A DNA stretch of 5,561 bases from Bacillota bacterium (GCA_023391725.1 JAEWAH010000031.1:1-5561), one strand, 5' to 3'. Shown: positions 1 through 5,285, counted from the stretch's first letter. Notes: a model not told the origin generated them from the sequence alone. Made by a program: numbers and translations.

Positions 1-2
1 CT

Positions 3-48
3 ATTCCCCTCCAGAGGAGGGGTGGCCCCGCAGGGCCGGGGTGGTTGA
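3..48 (+). repeat. GC-rich palindromic intergenic repeat, copy A
   Basis: A 46-nt element made of two small hairpins. The first pairs CCCCTCC (6-12) with GGAGGGG (16-22) around AGA; the second pairs GGCCC (24-28) with GGGCC (33-37). It ends in the tail GGGGTGGTTGA. A copy matching at 43 of 46 positions lies on the opposite strand at 4948-4993, and its first 20 bases recur at 5066-5085. Short two-hairpin repeats of this kind are, from memory, common between genes of gut Clostridia. No function is visible and no ORF crosses it convincingly. Confidence 0.8.
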
Positions 49-59
49 TCCGTGACGCT

Positions 60-96
60 TAGCGCCAGGATGGTCTGGTGTGCGCCATTCCCCTCC
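60..96 (+). repeat. degenerate fragments of the same repeat family
   Basis: Positions 60-75 read TAGCGCCAGGATGGTC, matching the repeat tail at 211-226 (TAGCGCCGGGGTGGTC) at 14 of 16 positions. Positions 87-96 read ATTCCCCTCC, the first ten bases of the repeat head seen at 3-12 and 5066-5075, but the rest of the palindrome is missing. I read this as decayed or rearranged repeat modules. Confidence 0.5.
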
Positions 97-102
97 ATAT
101 AG

Positions 103-148
103 CAATCCTCAGTCTCGCTTCACTCGACAGCTCCTTTCAAAAGGAGCC
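103..148 (+). repeat. 46-nt dispersed repeat with terminal hairpin, copy 1
   Basis: Begins CAATCCTCAGTCTCGCT and ends in a hairpin pairing GCTCCTTT (130-137) with AAAGGAGC (140-147). It matches 5014-5059 at 44 of 46 positions in the same orientation; the two differences lie together (TCA versus GCG) in the middle segment. The near identity of two non-coding copies almost 5 kb apart shows it is a real repeat. It sits beside the other repeat type in both spacers, which suggests the two form a composite. Confidence 0.8.
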
Positions 149-161
149 CTAGGAGGCTCGC

Positions 162-226
162 TCACCCCTTTGGGCGGTGACCCCGCAGGGACAGGGCGGG
201 TATAGGCATGTAGCGCCGGGGTGGTC
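162..226 (+). repeat. diverged copy B of the GC-rich palindromic repeat
   Basis: Starts with an imperfect hairpin pairing TCACC (162-166) with GGTGA (176-180). It continues with CCCCGCAGGG, which is shared with copy A, and ends with the tail GCGCCGGGGTGGTC. Compared with copy A the head is different and about 20 extra bases lie between the middle and the tail. ORFs that can be drawn across this stretch have no recognisable protein sequence and I do not call them. Confidence 0.55.
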
Positions 227-231
227 CGTAA

Positions 232-260
232 GGCACTTTGGCCTCGGCGTGCCGCCAAAG
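232..260. other. overlapping inverted repeats in the gene-free leader region
   Basis: GGCAC (232-236) is complementary to GTGCC (249-253), and CTTTGGC (236-242) is complementary to GCCAAAG (254-260). The two pairings interleave, so in RNA they would form alternative stems or a small pseudoknot-like fold. This may be one more repeat module; no second copy is visible here. Confidence 0.35.
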
Positions 261-310
261 ATCGGTCCTAACCTGCAGCGATACACGAAATACGTTCCTG
301 AAAACAAGCC

Positions 311-355
311 GATCCTCGCACTTTGTCATCTTGAGGGACGCAGTCCCGAAGGATC
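311..355. repeat. imperfect palindrome of the GATCCTTCG/GATGACA type
   Basis: Outer arms GATCC and TCG (311-318) pair with CGA and GGATC (347-355), leaving one bulged A at 350. An inner stem pairs GGGAC (335-339) with GTCCC (343-347), in competition with the outer one at position 347. Read on the minus strand it carries GATCCTTCG followed by CTCAAGATGACA, which resembles a dispersed intergenic repeat I recall from many gut bacterial genomes. Only one copy is in this window, so the family assignment is from memory. Confidence 0.45.
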
Positions 356-442
356 TTATCCTCTCACTTCCATCCAAGTTCCATTGAGTTGCGCCTAGAA
401 TAGCCGTTTATCAGTGATCACGAAGTTTTCCTAAAAGGGGAA

Positions 443-478
443 CGGGGGAACCTCCTTTTTCAAAAGGAGGTTCCCCCG
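443..478 (-). terminator. strong hairpin after the SH3-domain gene
   Basis: A perfect 17-bp stem pairs 443-459 with 462-478 around a 2-nt centre. It lies about 40 nt after the stop codon of the minus-strand gene. Only weak T runs follow on either side (TTTT within TTCCCCTTTTAGG on the minus strand, ATTTTG on the plus strand), so it is not a textbook intrinsic terminator, although stem strength and position fit that role. It shares its A/T-rich apex with the hairpins at 1561-1594 and 3425-3461. Confidence 0.7.
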
Positions 479-516
479 CTCTATTTTGTCCCCGTCGTTC
501 CCTCTTCCCTTCGTCC

Positions 517-1428
517 TCAGAAGATCAAAAACCACGTACTGATATATCCCGTTTTTCCATTGACGCTCACCAGCGTCCAATCGGTCCCCTTATCCAGCAC
601 GGTTACGCTGGTGCCCACGGGCACGGTCTTGATGATGGAGGCATTCCAGCTGGCGCTGCTGCGGAAATTGGCGAAGGTGCCGCCGTTGGGGTTTGTCACC
701 GTGGCGGTCCCAGGCGCGCCAGTAAATTTCAAATATGCGGTCATCATATATCCGGTCTTTCCATCCACCTGCACCTTGCACCAGGTGTTGCCGGCCTGCA
801 GGACGGAAACCGGGGTATAGTTTTTGTACTGCCCCAGGATCGCCGCGGAGGTGGAAGCCGCTTCCCTTAAAAACAGCACCTGGCTGTTGCTCTTGTTGTA
901 CACCACGGCGTATTGGGCGGCGGAGTTTCCTGAGCCGGTTGAAAGATACTTGGAGGCGATATAGCCTACCTGCTCACCCACGCGCACCTTGTACCAGGTG
1001 ATCCCCTTCACCAGTACGTCCACCAATGTCCCTTCGGCAACGCCTGTGATGGTGGAAGCAGAATCATAAGGCGCCGAGCGCAGGTTCACGCCCACGCCGG
1101 TATTGGTGCGCACGTACCGCTGAGCCACGTAGTTGGCGGTGCCTTCGGTGAGGTACTGGTCCATCATGTAGCCGGTCTTGCCACCCACCTTCACCTTGTC
1201 CCAGCCATCGCCATCCTCCAGGATCTCAACCCAGGTGCCTGTGGGATACTTGGCAAGCACTTTGGCCTGCTGGCTATCAGTCTCACGAAGCTTTAACGTC
1301 CCGCCCGTCACGGCGGCATATCCCACCGTGTCGGCCAGGGTCAGGCCAGGAAGCAGGCACAGGCATACCGCCAGAATGACGGCAAGGATCTTCTTGCTCT
1401 TCCATAATTGCTTCATATTTTGATACAT
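517..1428 (-). CDS. secreted protein with four bacterial SH3 domains
   Basis: A 303-residue protein, probably exported and bound to the cell wall or outer surface. A signal peptide is clear: a lysine-bearing start (MYQNMKQLWKSKK), then a hydrophobic run ending LPGLTLA around residue 32. Four SH3-type repeats follow, at about 38-94, 105-163, 173-234 and 240-303. Each has the family pattern: LR or FR with small residues, a V/T-rich strand after G-T, a D/G-x-x-W turn, then G-x-x-GY and a final strand (GGKTGYMMDQYL, GEQVGYIASKYL, DGKTGYMMTAYL, NGKTGYISTWFL). SH3b domains typically bind peptidoglycan or peptides. No amidase, NlpC/P60 or other catalytic domain is attached, so the role may be adhesion, sensing or partner binding. 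The start is the ATG at 1428, eight bases after AAGGAGGG; an in-frame ATG at 1449 lies upstream of that site and is unlikely. I see no convincing promoter before it. Confidence 0.9.
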   Translation of the reverse strand: MYQNMKQLWKSKKILAVILAVCLCLLPGLTLADTVGYAAVTGGTLKLRETDSQQAKVLAKYPTGTWVEILEDGDGWDKVKVGGKTGYMMDQYLTEGTANYVAQRYVRTNTGVGVNLRSAPYDSASTITGVAEGTLVDVLVKGITWYKVRVGEQVGYIASKYLSTGSGNSAAQYAVVYNKSNSQVLFLREAASTSAAILGQYKNYTPVSVLQAGNTWCKVQVDGKTGYMMTAYLKFTGAPGTATVTNPNGGTFANFRSSASWNASIIKTVPVGTSVTVLDKGTDWTLVSVNGKTGYISTWFLIF

Positions 1429-1436
1429 ACGGGATT

Positions 1437-1444
1437 CCCTCCTT
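1437..1444 (-). promoter_or_regulatory. ribosome binding site fixing the SH3 gene start
   Basis: AAGGAGGG on the minus strand, spaced 8 nt from the ATG at 1428. Because it lies between the ATG at 1449 and the one at 1428, it favours the shorter protein, which also puts the signal peptide at the N-terminus. Confidence 0.85.
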
Positions 1445-1560
1445 GGCATAGGTACAAATAGGTTTTTTAGGTTTACTATTCAATAGAAATACGTTCATGG
1501 AGCAGCATTTGTTCCCATATTGTGTGATTTTTCCCGATAAAGTTTTCTAAGCGGGCGGTA

Positions 1561-1594
1561 CGGGGAGGGGCCTTTCTCAAAAGACCTCTCCCCG
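1561..1594. other. terminator-like hairpin in a divergent promoter region
   Basis: Arms 1561-1575 and 1580-1594 pair with one G-T wobble and one C-A mismatch around the loop CTCA. In build it resembles the hairpins after neighbouring genes (443-478, 3425-3461), yet no gene ends here: the flanking genes diverge. The right arm covers the place where a -35 box would lie for the promoter at 1609-1617. It could be an insulating terminator, the end of an unseen small transcript, an operator or a mobile palindrome. Confidence 0.6.
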
Positions 1595-1608
1595 CCTTGA
1601 TGCCTGCA

Positions 1609-1617
1609 TGATATAAT
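1609..1617 (+). promoter_or_regulatory. extended -10 promoter of the two-gene operon
   Basis: TGATATAAT is a perfect extended -10 element (TGnTATAAT) for the main sigma factor. No good -35 box lies 17 nt upstream, where the right arm of a hairpin sits instead; extended -10 promoters commonly do without one. Transcription would start near 1624, leaving a leader of about 25 nt with the site AGAGGTGG (1636-1643) before the ATG at 1650. Confidence 0.7.
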
Positions 1618-1649
1618 AAACAAAACGGCTTGTCAAGAGGTGGAAGCGC

Positions 1650-2504
1650 ATGTACAAAGATGGCAGATGGGCCCGGGAAATTTTAGCCCTGCAGCGCCCG
1701 GATGGACTGTGGGGGCCTTTTCATACCCTGAGCGAGCCGCGTATCAACGTCCTCAGCACGGAGCAGGCGCTTAGGCGGCTGCGCATCTTGGGCTATACCA
1801 TAGAAGATGCACCCATCCAGCAGGCGCTGGATGGCCTTCACGGGTATCTCGCGGGAACGCGGCCCATCCCGGATCGGCGGGAGAAGACCATCGATTGGGA
1901 CATCTACCTGCAGCTAATGCCCGCCGCATGGATCACGCTGTTCACAGATAAAGATGAGCTTGCCAACACCGTCGCCTCAAAGTGGGCCGGGCTGGCCACC
2001 GCCGCCTTTGCCGGCGGAAGCTTTGATGAAGATGCATACTTCAGCGCCTACGCGAGAGAATTTTCCCACCGCCCCGCCCATGGCCGGACGCAGGATCTTT
2101 GCCATTTCTATATAGCGGCGATCCTAAGAAACCGGCTGGAAACCCTCATCGCCCGGGCCTTTTTCCATCACCTCTTGCATCATCATGCCGGGATCTACTA
2201 TATGTGCCCCGGGCCGCTGATAACGCCGCCAGCCGACTTTTGCTCCAAGGAGGCCAGCCGGTACCTGGGTGCCCTGGAACTGCTTTCCGAATACAAGGAT
2301 CCCGCCTGCCGGGAACAGTTGCGCTTTGCGGCGGACTGGCTGCTTGCGCATAGGGACGCAAACGGGGAATGGGATATGGGCGCGGCGGCCAAGGACGGCG
2401 TCTATTTCCCCCTGTCGGATAGCTGGCGTTTCCCAGATGACAGAAAAAGGGACTGCACCTATCGCATCCGTGCCTTTTTATCGAAGGTGGCACCCGAAGC
2501 GTAA
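1650..2504 (+). CDS. uncharacterised protein, possible alpha/alpha-toroid fold
   Basis: A 284-residue soluble protein without signal peptide or membrane segments. I cannot assign a function. Two segments resemble the repeat motif of terpene cyclase/prenyltransferase-type toroids: LALQRPDGLWG near residues 12-22 and WLLAHRDANGEWDMG near 230-244. The rest is mostly predicted helix, as in that fold. No aspartate-rich catalytic motif of squalene-hopene cyclases is visible and the length is less than half of theirs, so cyclase activity should not be assumed. The middle has a histidine cluster (H173, H174, H177-H179) and several cysteines, which could bind metal, but this is speculation. From memory, similar hypothetical proteins occur in other Clostridia. 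It is first in an operon: its stop lies 14 nt before the pseudouridine synthase start. The ATG is preceded by AGAGGTGG at 6 nt spacing and by a clear extended -10 promoter. Confidence 0.85.
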   Translation: MYKDGRWAREILALQRPDGLWGPFHTLSEPRINVLSTEQALRRLRILGYTIEDAPIQQALDGLHGYLAGTRPIPDRREKTIDWDIYLQLMPAAWITLFTDKDELANTVASKWAGLATAAFAGGSFDEDAYFSAYAREFSHRPAHGRTQDLCHFYIAAILRNRLETLIARAFFHHLLHHHAGIYYMCPGPLITPPADFCSKEASRYLGALELLSEYKDPACREQLRFAADWLLAHRDANGEWDMGAAAKDGVYFPLSDSWRFPDDRKRDCTYRIRAFLSKVAPEA

Positions 2505-2518
2505 GAAGGAGATAAGGC

Positions 2519-3406
2519 ATGCGCAGCCTGACCTTTACCGTGGAAGATATTGATGCGGGGAAGACCCTGAAGCAGGCGGTGTTTGCAAGGCTTCGTACGG
2601 GCCGTCATCTGTTCAGCCGCGTCAAATTCCAAAACGGGCTGCTGCTGGATGGCATTCCCACCCATGCGGACAAAAGAGTGCAAAAGGGGCAAATTGTTAC
2701 CCTGCTTTTGCCGGAAGACGGCCAACTCCGGCGGACCCCGCAGGCTATTCCCTTGGACATCGTCTATGAGGACGAGGACCTGCTCATCGTTGTAAAGCCC
2801 GCGCCCCTGCCCGGCCAGGCCTCGGCACGCCAGGGGATGGATACCCTGGAAAACCGGGTAGCGGCCCATCTTGGGGTGGATGGCTCCTTTGTGTATCGGC
2901 CAGTGAACAGGCTGGACAAAGGCGTCAGCGGGCTGATGGCCATCGCCAAAAATGCCTACGCCCAGCAGCGGCTGCAAGCCCAGCTGCACACTCCGACTTT
3001 CGTCCGGGAATATCTGGCCGTAACGGACGGCACGCCAAACCCGCCCATGGGCATTATCGACGCGCCCATTGGCAAGGTCAGCCCTCAGGGGGTTAAACGG
3101 TGCATTTCCCCGGAAGGCAAACCCTCAAGAACCCATTATGAAACGCTGCAAATTATGGGCGGCCACAGCTTGTTAAAGCTGCGCCTGGAAACAGGGCGCA
3201 CCCATCAGATCCGGGTGCATCTTCAATCCATCGGCTGCCCCATCATAGGCGACTTCCTCTATGGCCAGGAATCTCCCAATCTCCCCGGCCGCTTGGCGCT
3301 GCACTCCTGTTCTCTTGCCTGCCTTCATCCCGTAACAGGCGCTCTGTTGTCCCTTTCCTCTCCTTTGCCCGAGGAACTGTCTCTTCTTTTAATTGAACCC
3401 TTATAA
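2519..3406 (+). CDS. RluA-family RNA pseudouridine synthase
   Basis: A 295-residue cytoplasmic enzyme expected to isomerise uridine to pseudouridine in rRNA or tRNA; the exact target site cannot be read from sequence. An S4-like RNA-binding domain spans about 13-65 (GKTLKQAVFARL to HADKRVQKGQ). The catalytic domain follows: IVYEDEDLLIVVKPAPLPG (81-99), the active-site motif NRLDKGVSGL (130-139) with catalytic Asp133, and GRTHQIRVHL (226-235) leading to the GDFLYG segment. The usual histidine of HRLD is asparagine here, a variant I recall from other clostridial members, so activity is probably kept. Length is typical for the family. The start at 2519 has AAGGAG (2506-2511) at 7 nt spacing, overlapping the end of the upstream gene's stop codon region, so the two genes are co-transcribed. 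A strong hairpin follows 18 nt after the stop. Confidence 0.95.
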   Translation: MRSLTFTVEDIDAGKTLKQAVFARLRTGRHLFSRVKFQNGLLLDGIPTHADKRVQKGQIVTLLLPEDGQLRRTPQAIPLDIVYEDEDLLIVVKPAPLPGQASARQGMDTLENRVAAHLGVDGSFVYRPVNRLDKGVSGLMAIAKNAYAQQRLQAQLHTPTFVREYLAVTDGTPNPPMGIIDAPIGKVSPQGVKRCISPEGKPSRTHYETLQIMGGHSLLKLRLETGRTHQIRVHLQSIGCPIIGDFLYGQESPNLPGRLALHSCSLACLHPVTGALLSLSSPLPEELSLLLIEPL

Positions 3407-3424
3407 AGTTTTTGAGGATAGAGC

Positions 3425-3461
3425 GCGAGGAAGGGCCTTTTTGAAAAAGGCCCTTCCTCGC
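3425..3461. terminator. perfect hairpin between convergent genes, likely bidirectional terminator
   Basis: A 37-nt perfect palindrome: 18 bases (3425-3442) complementary to 3444-3461 around a single G, with apex CCTTTTTGAAAAAGG. It lies 18 nt after the pseudouridine synthase stop and 19 nt after the MATE stop on the other strand, so it can serve both. No long T run follows on the plus strand (CTATACTATG); on the minus strand five Ts come only after a 10-nt gap (ATCCTC and neighbours). Confidence 0.8.
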
Positions 3462-3480
3462 TATACTATGCTGTTCTCCC

Positions 3481-4854
3481 TCAAGCTTCCGCTTCCCGGG
3501 TCACGTTGCGTATCCATTTGTTGCCGCGCAGGCGGAAGAAGGCGATGATCCACTTGAAGCACTGGTCGATGCGGGTGCACAGGAAGATAATGGGCAGCGG
3601 CCAGCGGAAGACGAAGGCGGCCAGGAGTGTGGCGGGCAGCACGATGAGCCATCCGCAGATCATATCCACCATCATCACGAAGCGGCTGTCCCCGGCGCCG
3701 CGATTGATGCCCACAAAGCAGCTGGCATGGTAGCTGGTGCCGATGAGCGTCACGGCCCCGATGGCTACCATGGTAGCGGTGAGCATGCGCACTTGCGGGT
3801 CAGAGGCAGAGCCGTACATGGACAGGAACGGCCAGCGCAGCAAGAATACGATGAGGGCCATAAAAAGCCCAATTCCAAAGAACATGATTTGAATGGTCTT
3901 GGAGTATTCCCTGACCCTTTTGTAATCGCCCTGGCCCACGGCTTTGCCCACTACCACGCAGGCGCCCCCGGCAAGGGCAAAGGTGAAGAGCGTGCCCAGA
4001 TTCATCATCGTATTGGAAATGCTGTTGGAAGCAATGAACACCGCACCCATCTGCCCAATGATGGCAGCCTTGAGCATGCCGATCAGGGACCACTGCATAT
4101 CTGTAAGCCCCACGGGCAGCCCATAGCGCGCATAATCCCCGGCCATCTGCCTGTCAATGTGCAACAGCTCCCGGGGGCGGATCTCAAGCCGCTTTTGCAC
4201 ACGGAACGTATAGATCCACACGGCTAAAAGCTCCACGAGCCTTGCGATCAGCGTGGCGATGGCCGCGCCGGTAACGCCCATGGCGGGAAAACCCATCTTG
4301 CCGAAGATGAACAGGTAGTTGAACACCACGTTGGTCAGCAGCGATAGGATCGCGGTGTAGAGGGTGATCCTGACCACCTCGATGGTACGGAGCATCCCCA
4401 CCAAAGCGCTGGTCACGGCAAAGGGGATGTAGGTAAAACAGGCCACGGAGAAATAAGCAAGCGCCAGGCTCACGACCTCCTGATCGCCGGAAGCAAGCAC
4501 GATCCCCACCACGCTCCGGGGGAAGAACACCGCCGCCGCCACAAAGATCAGGGACAGCCCCAGGCAAAAGAGGGTGACGATGGAGAAGATGCGCTTGATC
4601 CTGACCATGTCCCGCTTGCCCCAGTACTGGGAAATAAGCACGGAAGAACCGCTCACCAGCCCCAGGATGGTGGCGGTAAAAAACGCCGTGATGCTGTTCA
4701 CCTGGGAGACTGCCGCCTGGGCTTTTACGCCGTAGGGCAGCGCGGACACCATTACATCGTCCGCTACGACGACAAGAAAGCTGATAAGTGACTGCAGTGC
4801 CGCCGGGACCGCGATCTTGAAAATAGTCCTGTAAAAATCCTTGTCACGAATCAC
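3481..4854 (-). CDS. MATE-family efflux transporter
   Basis: A 457-residue inner-membrane protein of the multidrug and toxic compound extrusion family, which exports cationic drugs, dyes or metabolites in exchange for Na+ or H+; the substrate here is unknown. About twelve hydrophobic segments are visible, the first near residues 13-32 and the last near 420-440. Family marks are NVVFNYLFIFG (175-185) followed by the PAMGVTGAAIAT stretch. The two halves repeat: QYWGKRD (76-82) in the first corresponds to GKAVGQGD (303-310) in the second. Length is normal for the family. I chose the GTG start at 4854: GGAGG lies 7 nt upstream and the protein then begins MIRDKDFYRTIFKIAVPAAL, a usual MATE beginning. 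An upstream in-frame ATG at 4929 would precede the likely promoter. The gene is monocistronic and convergent with the pseudouridine synthase gene. Confidence 0.95.
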   Translation of the reverse strand: MIRDKDFYRTIFKIAVPAALQSLISFLVVVADDVMVSALPYGVKAQAAVSQVNSITAFFTATILGLVSGSSVLISQYWGKRDMVRIKRIFSIVTLFCLGLSLIFVAAAVFFPRSVVGIVLASGDQEVVSLALAYFSVACFTYIPFAVTSALVGMLRTIEVVRITLYTAILSLLTNVVFNYLFIFGKMGFPAMGVTGAAIATLIARLVELLAVWIYTFRVQKRLEIRPRELLHIDRQMAGDYARYGLPVGLTDMQWSLIGMLKAAIIGQMGAVFIASNSISNTMMNLGTLFTFALAGGACVVVGKAVGQGDYKRVREYSKTIQIMFFGIGLFMALIVFLLRWPFLSMYGSASDPQVRMLTATMVAIGAVTLIGTSYHASCFVGINRGAGDSRFVMMVDMICGWLIVLPATLLAAFVFRWPLPIIFLCTRIDQCFKWIIAFFRLRGNKWIRNVTREAEA

Positions 4855-4861
4855 GGTAAGG

Positions 4862-4866
4862 CCTCC
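4862..4866 (-). promoter_or_regulatory. ribosome binding site supporting a GTG start
   Basis: GGAGG on the minus strand, within GTGGAGGC, 7 nt from the GTG at 4854. No comparable site precedes the in-frame ATG codons at 4929 and 4926, so this decides the start of the transporter gene. Confidence 0.8.
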
Positions 4867-4889
4867 ACTATAAAACAAAATATGAATCC

Positions 4890-4919
4890 TATATAATAAG
4901 GTAGAAGGTCTCGGGCCAA
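4890..4919 (-). promoter_or_regulatory. likely promoter of the MATE gene
   Basis: On the minus strand a -35-like TTGGCC (4914-4919) is followed after 17 nt by TTATAT (4891-4896), with TATATA overlapping one base on. The predicted transcript begins near 4883, about 30 nt before the GTG start. The -35 box is imperfect (TTG conserved only). Confidence 0.5.
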
Positions 4920-4947
4920 GCGGCATCATCGTTCCTTTAGCCGCCCA

Positions 4948-4993
4948 TCAACCACCCCGACCCCTCGGGGCCACCCCTCCTCTGGAGGGGAAT
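4948..4993 (-). repeat. GC-rich palindromic repeat, copy C (inverted)
   Basis: Read on the minus strand this is the same 46-nt element as at 3-48, with 43 of 46 bases equal; the three changes fall in the second hairpin (CAGGGC versus AGGGGT). The first hairpin, CCCCTCC-AGA-GGAGGGG, is unchanged. It sits just upstream of the transporter promoter, so the four complete genes are flanked by inverted copies. Confidence 0.85.
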
Positions 4994-5013
4994 CGGGGGA
5001 GGTCGTCGCTAAA

Positions 5014-5059
5014 CAATCCTCAGTCTCGCTGCGCTCGACAGCTCCTTTCAAAAGGAGCC
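5014..5059 (+). repeat. 46-nt dispersed repeat with terminal hairpin, copy 2
   Basis: Same element and orientation as 103-148, with two differences. Here the middle reads CTCGCTGCGCTCG, itself nearly symmetrical. The terminal hairpin pairs GCTCCTTT (5041-5048) with AAAGGAGC (5051-5058). It is bordered on both sides by copies of the other repeat, C in inverted and D in direct orientation. Confidence 0.8.
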
Positions 5060-5064
5060 TTCCT

Positions 5065-5216
5065 TATTCCCCTCCAGAGGAGGGGTTCCGTAGTCTGGCC
5101 CCTAGCCAGTGGCGGAAGTGGGCCGGACGGAGGAAGCTGGCGAAACGAGCAATGCGAATGCAGCGAGCAGTGCGACGATAGAGACAGCCGGAGGCGCGAA
5201 GCGCCGGGGTGGTTGA
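5065..5216 (+). repeat. palindromic repeat copy D split by about 110 nt of extra sequence
   Basis: The head (5065-5086) is identical over 22 bases to 2-23, and the tail (5205-5216, CGGGGTGGTTGA) equals the end of copy A. Between them, in place of the short second hairpin, lie about 115 nt with their own structures: GGCCC (5097-5101) facing GGGCC (5120-5124), an 18-nt imperfect tandem duplication, and a GGCGC-GAA-GCGCC hairpin (5193-5205). This looks like a long form of the same modular element. No coding sequence is evident inside it. Confidence 0.6.
5144..5179 (+). repeat. 18-nt imperfect tandem duplication inside copy D
   Basis: AACGAGCAATGCGAATGC (5144-5161) is followed directly by AGCGAGCAGTGCGACGAT (5162-5179). 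Twelve of the first fourteen bases agree; the last four differ. Only two units are present, so this is a minor internal repeat. Confidence 0.5.
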
Positions 5217-5234
5217 CAATGGCATGCGCTCCTA

Positions 5235-5279
5235 GAGCGGTTGAGGGGCCGCCCCTGCAGGGCGCAATACCCTCGGCTC
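5235..5279 (-). terminator. nested stem just after the DUF1015 gene, possible terminator
   Basis: Three nested pairings: GAGC (5235-5238) with GCTC (5276-5279), GAGGG (5243-5247) with CCCTC (5270-5274), and GCCC (5251-5254) with GGGC (5260-5263). It begins 7 nt after the stop of the minus-strand gene. No T run follows, so the terminator role is inferred from position; it may instead belong to the adjacent repeat. Confidence 0.4.
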
Positions 5280-5285
5280 ACCTCT

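Noticed and set aside
1..150. Possible CRISPR array from repeated short palindromes
   Set aside because: The repeats are not regularly spaced, occur in both orientations, and there are no spacers of uniform length.
162..398. Two overlapping ORFs of about 70 codons on opposite strands in the first spacer
   Set aside because: They run through palindromic repeats, have low-complexity arginine/glycine/proline-rich translations, no good ribosome binding site and no recognisable family.
1597..1602. TTGATG as a -35 box for the promoter at 1609-1617
   Set aside because: Only 9 nt separate it from the -10 hexamer, far less than the usual 16-18; the extended -10 form explains the promoter better.
2146..2989. 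Long minus-strand ORFs (124 and 176 codons) opposite the plus-strand operon
   Set aside because: Both oppose convincing genes with ribosome binding sites and family motifs, and their translations look like out-of-frame sequence.
3727..4227. A 166-codon plus-strand ORF inside the transporter gene
   Set aside because: It is antisense to an intact MATE gene with clear family motifs; its translation is rich in H, G and P, as expected of a shadow frame.
3..5216. Composite transposon bounded by inverted repeats
   Set aside because: No transposase or integrase gene lies between the repeats, the enclosed genes look like normal chromosomal genes, and the elements are small two-hairpin repeats of a kind expected many times per genome.
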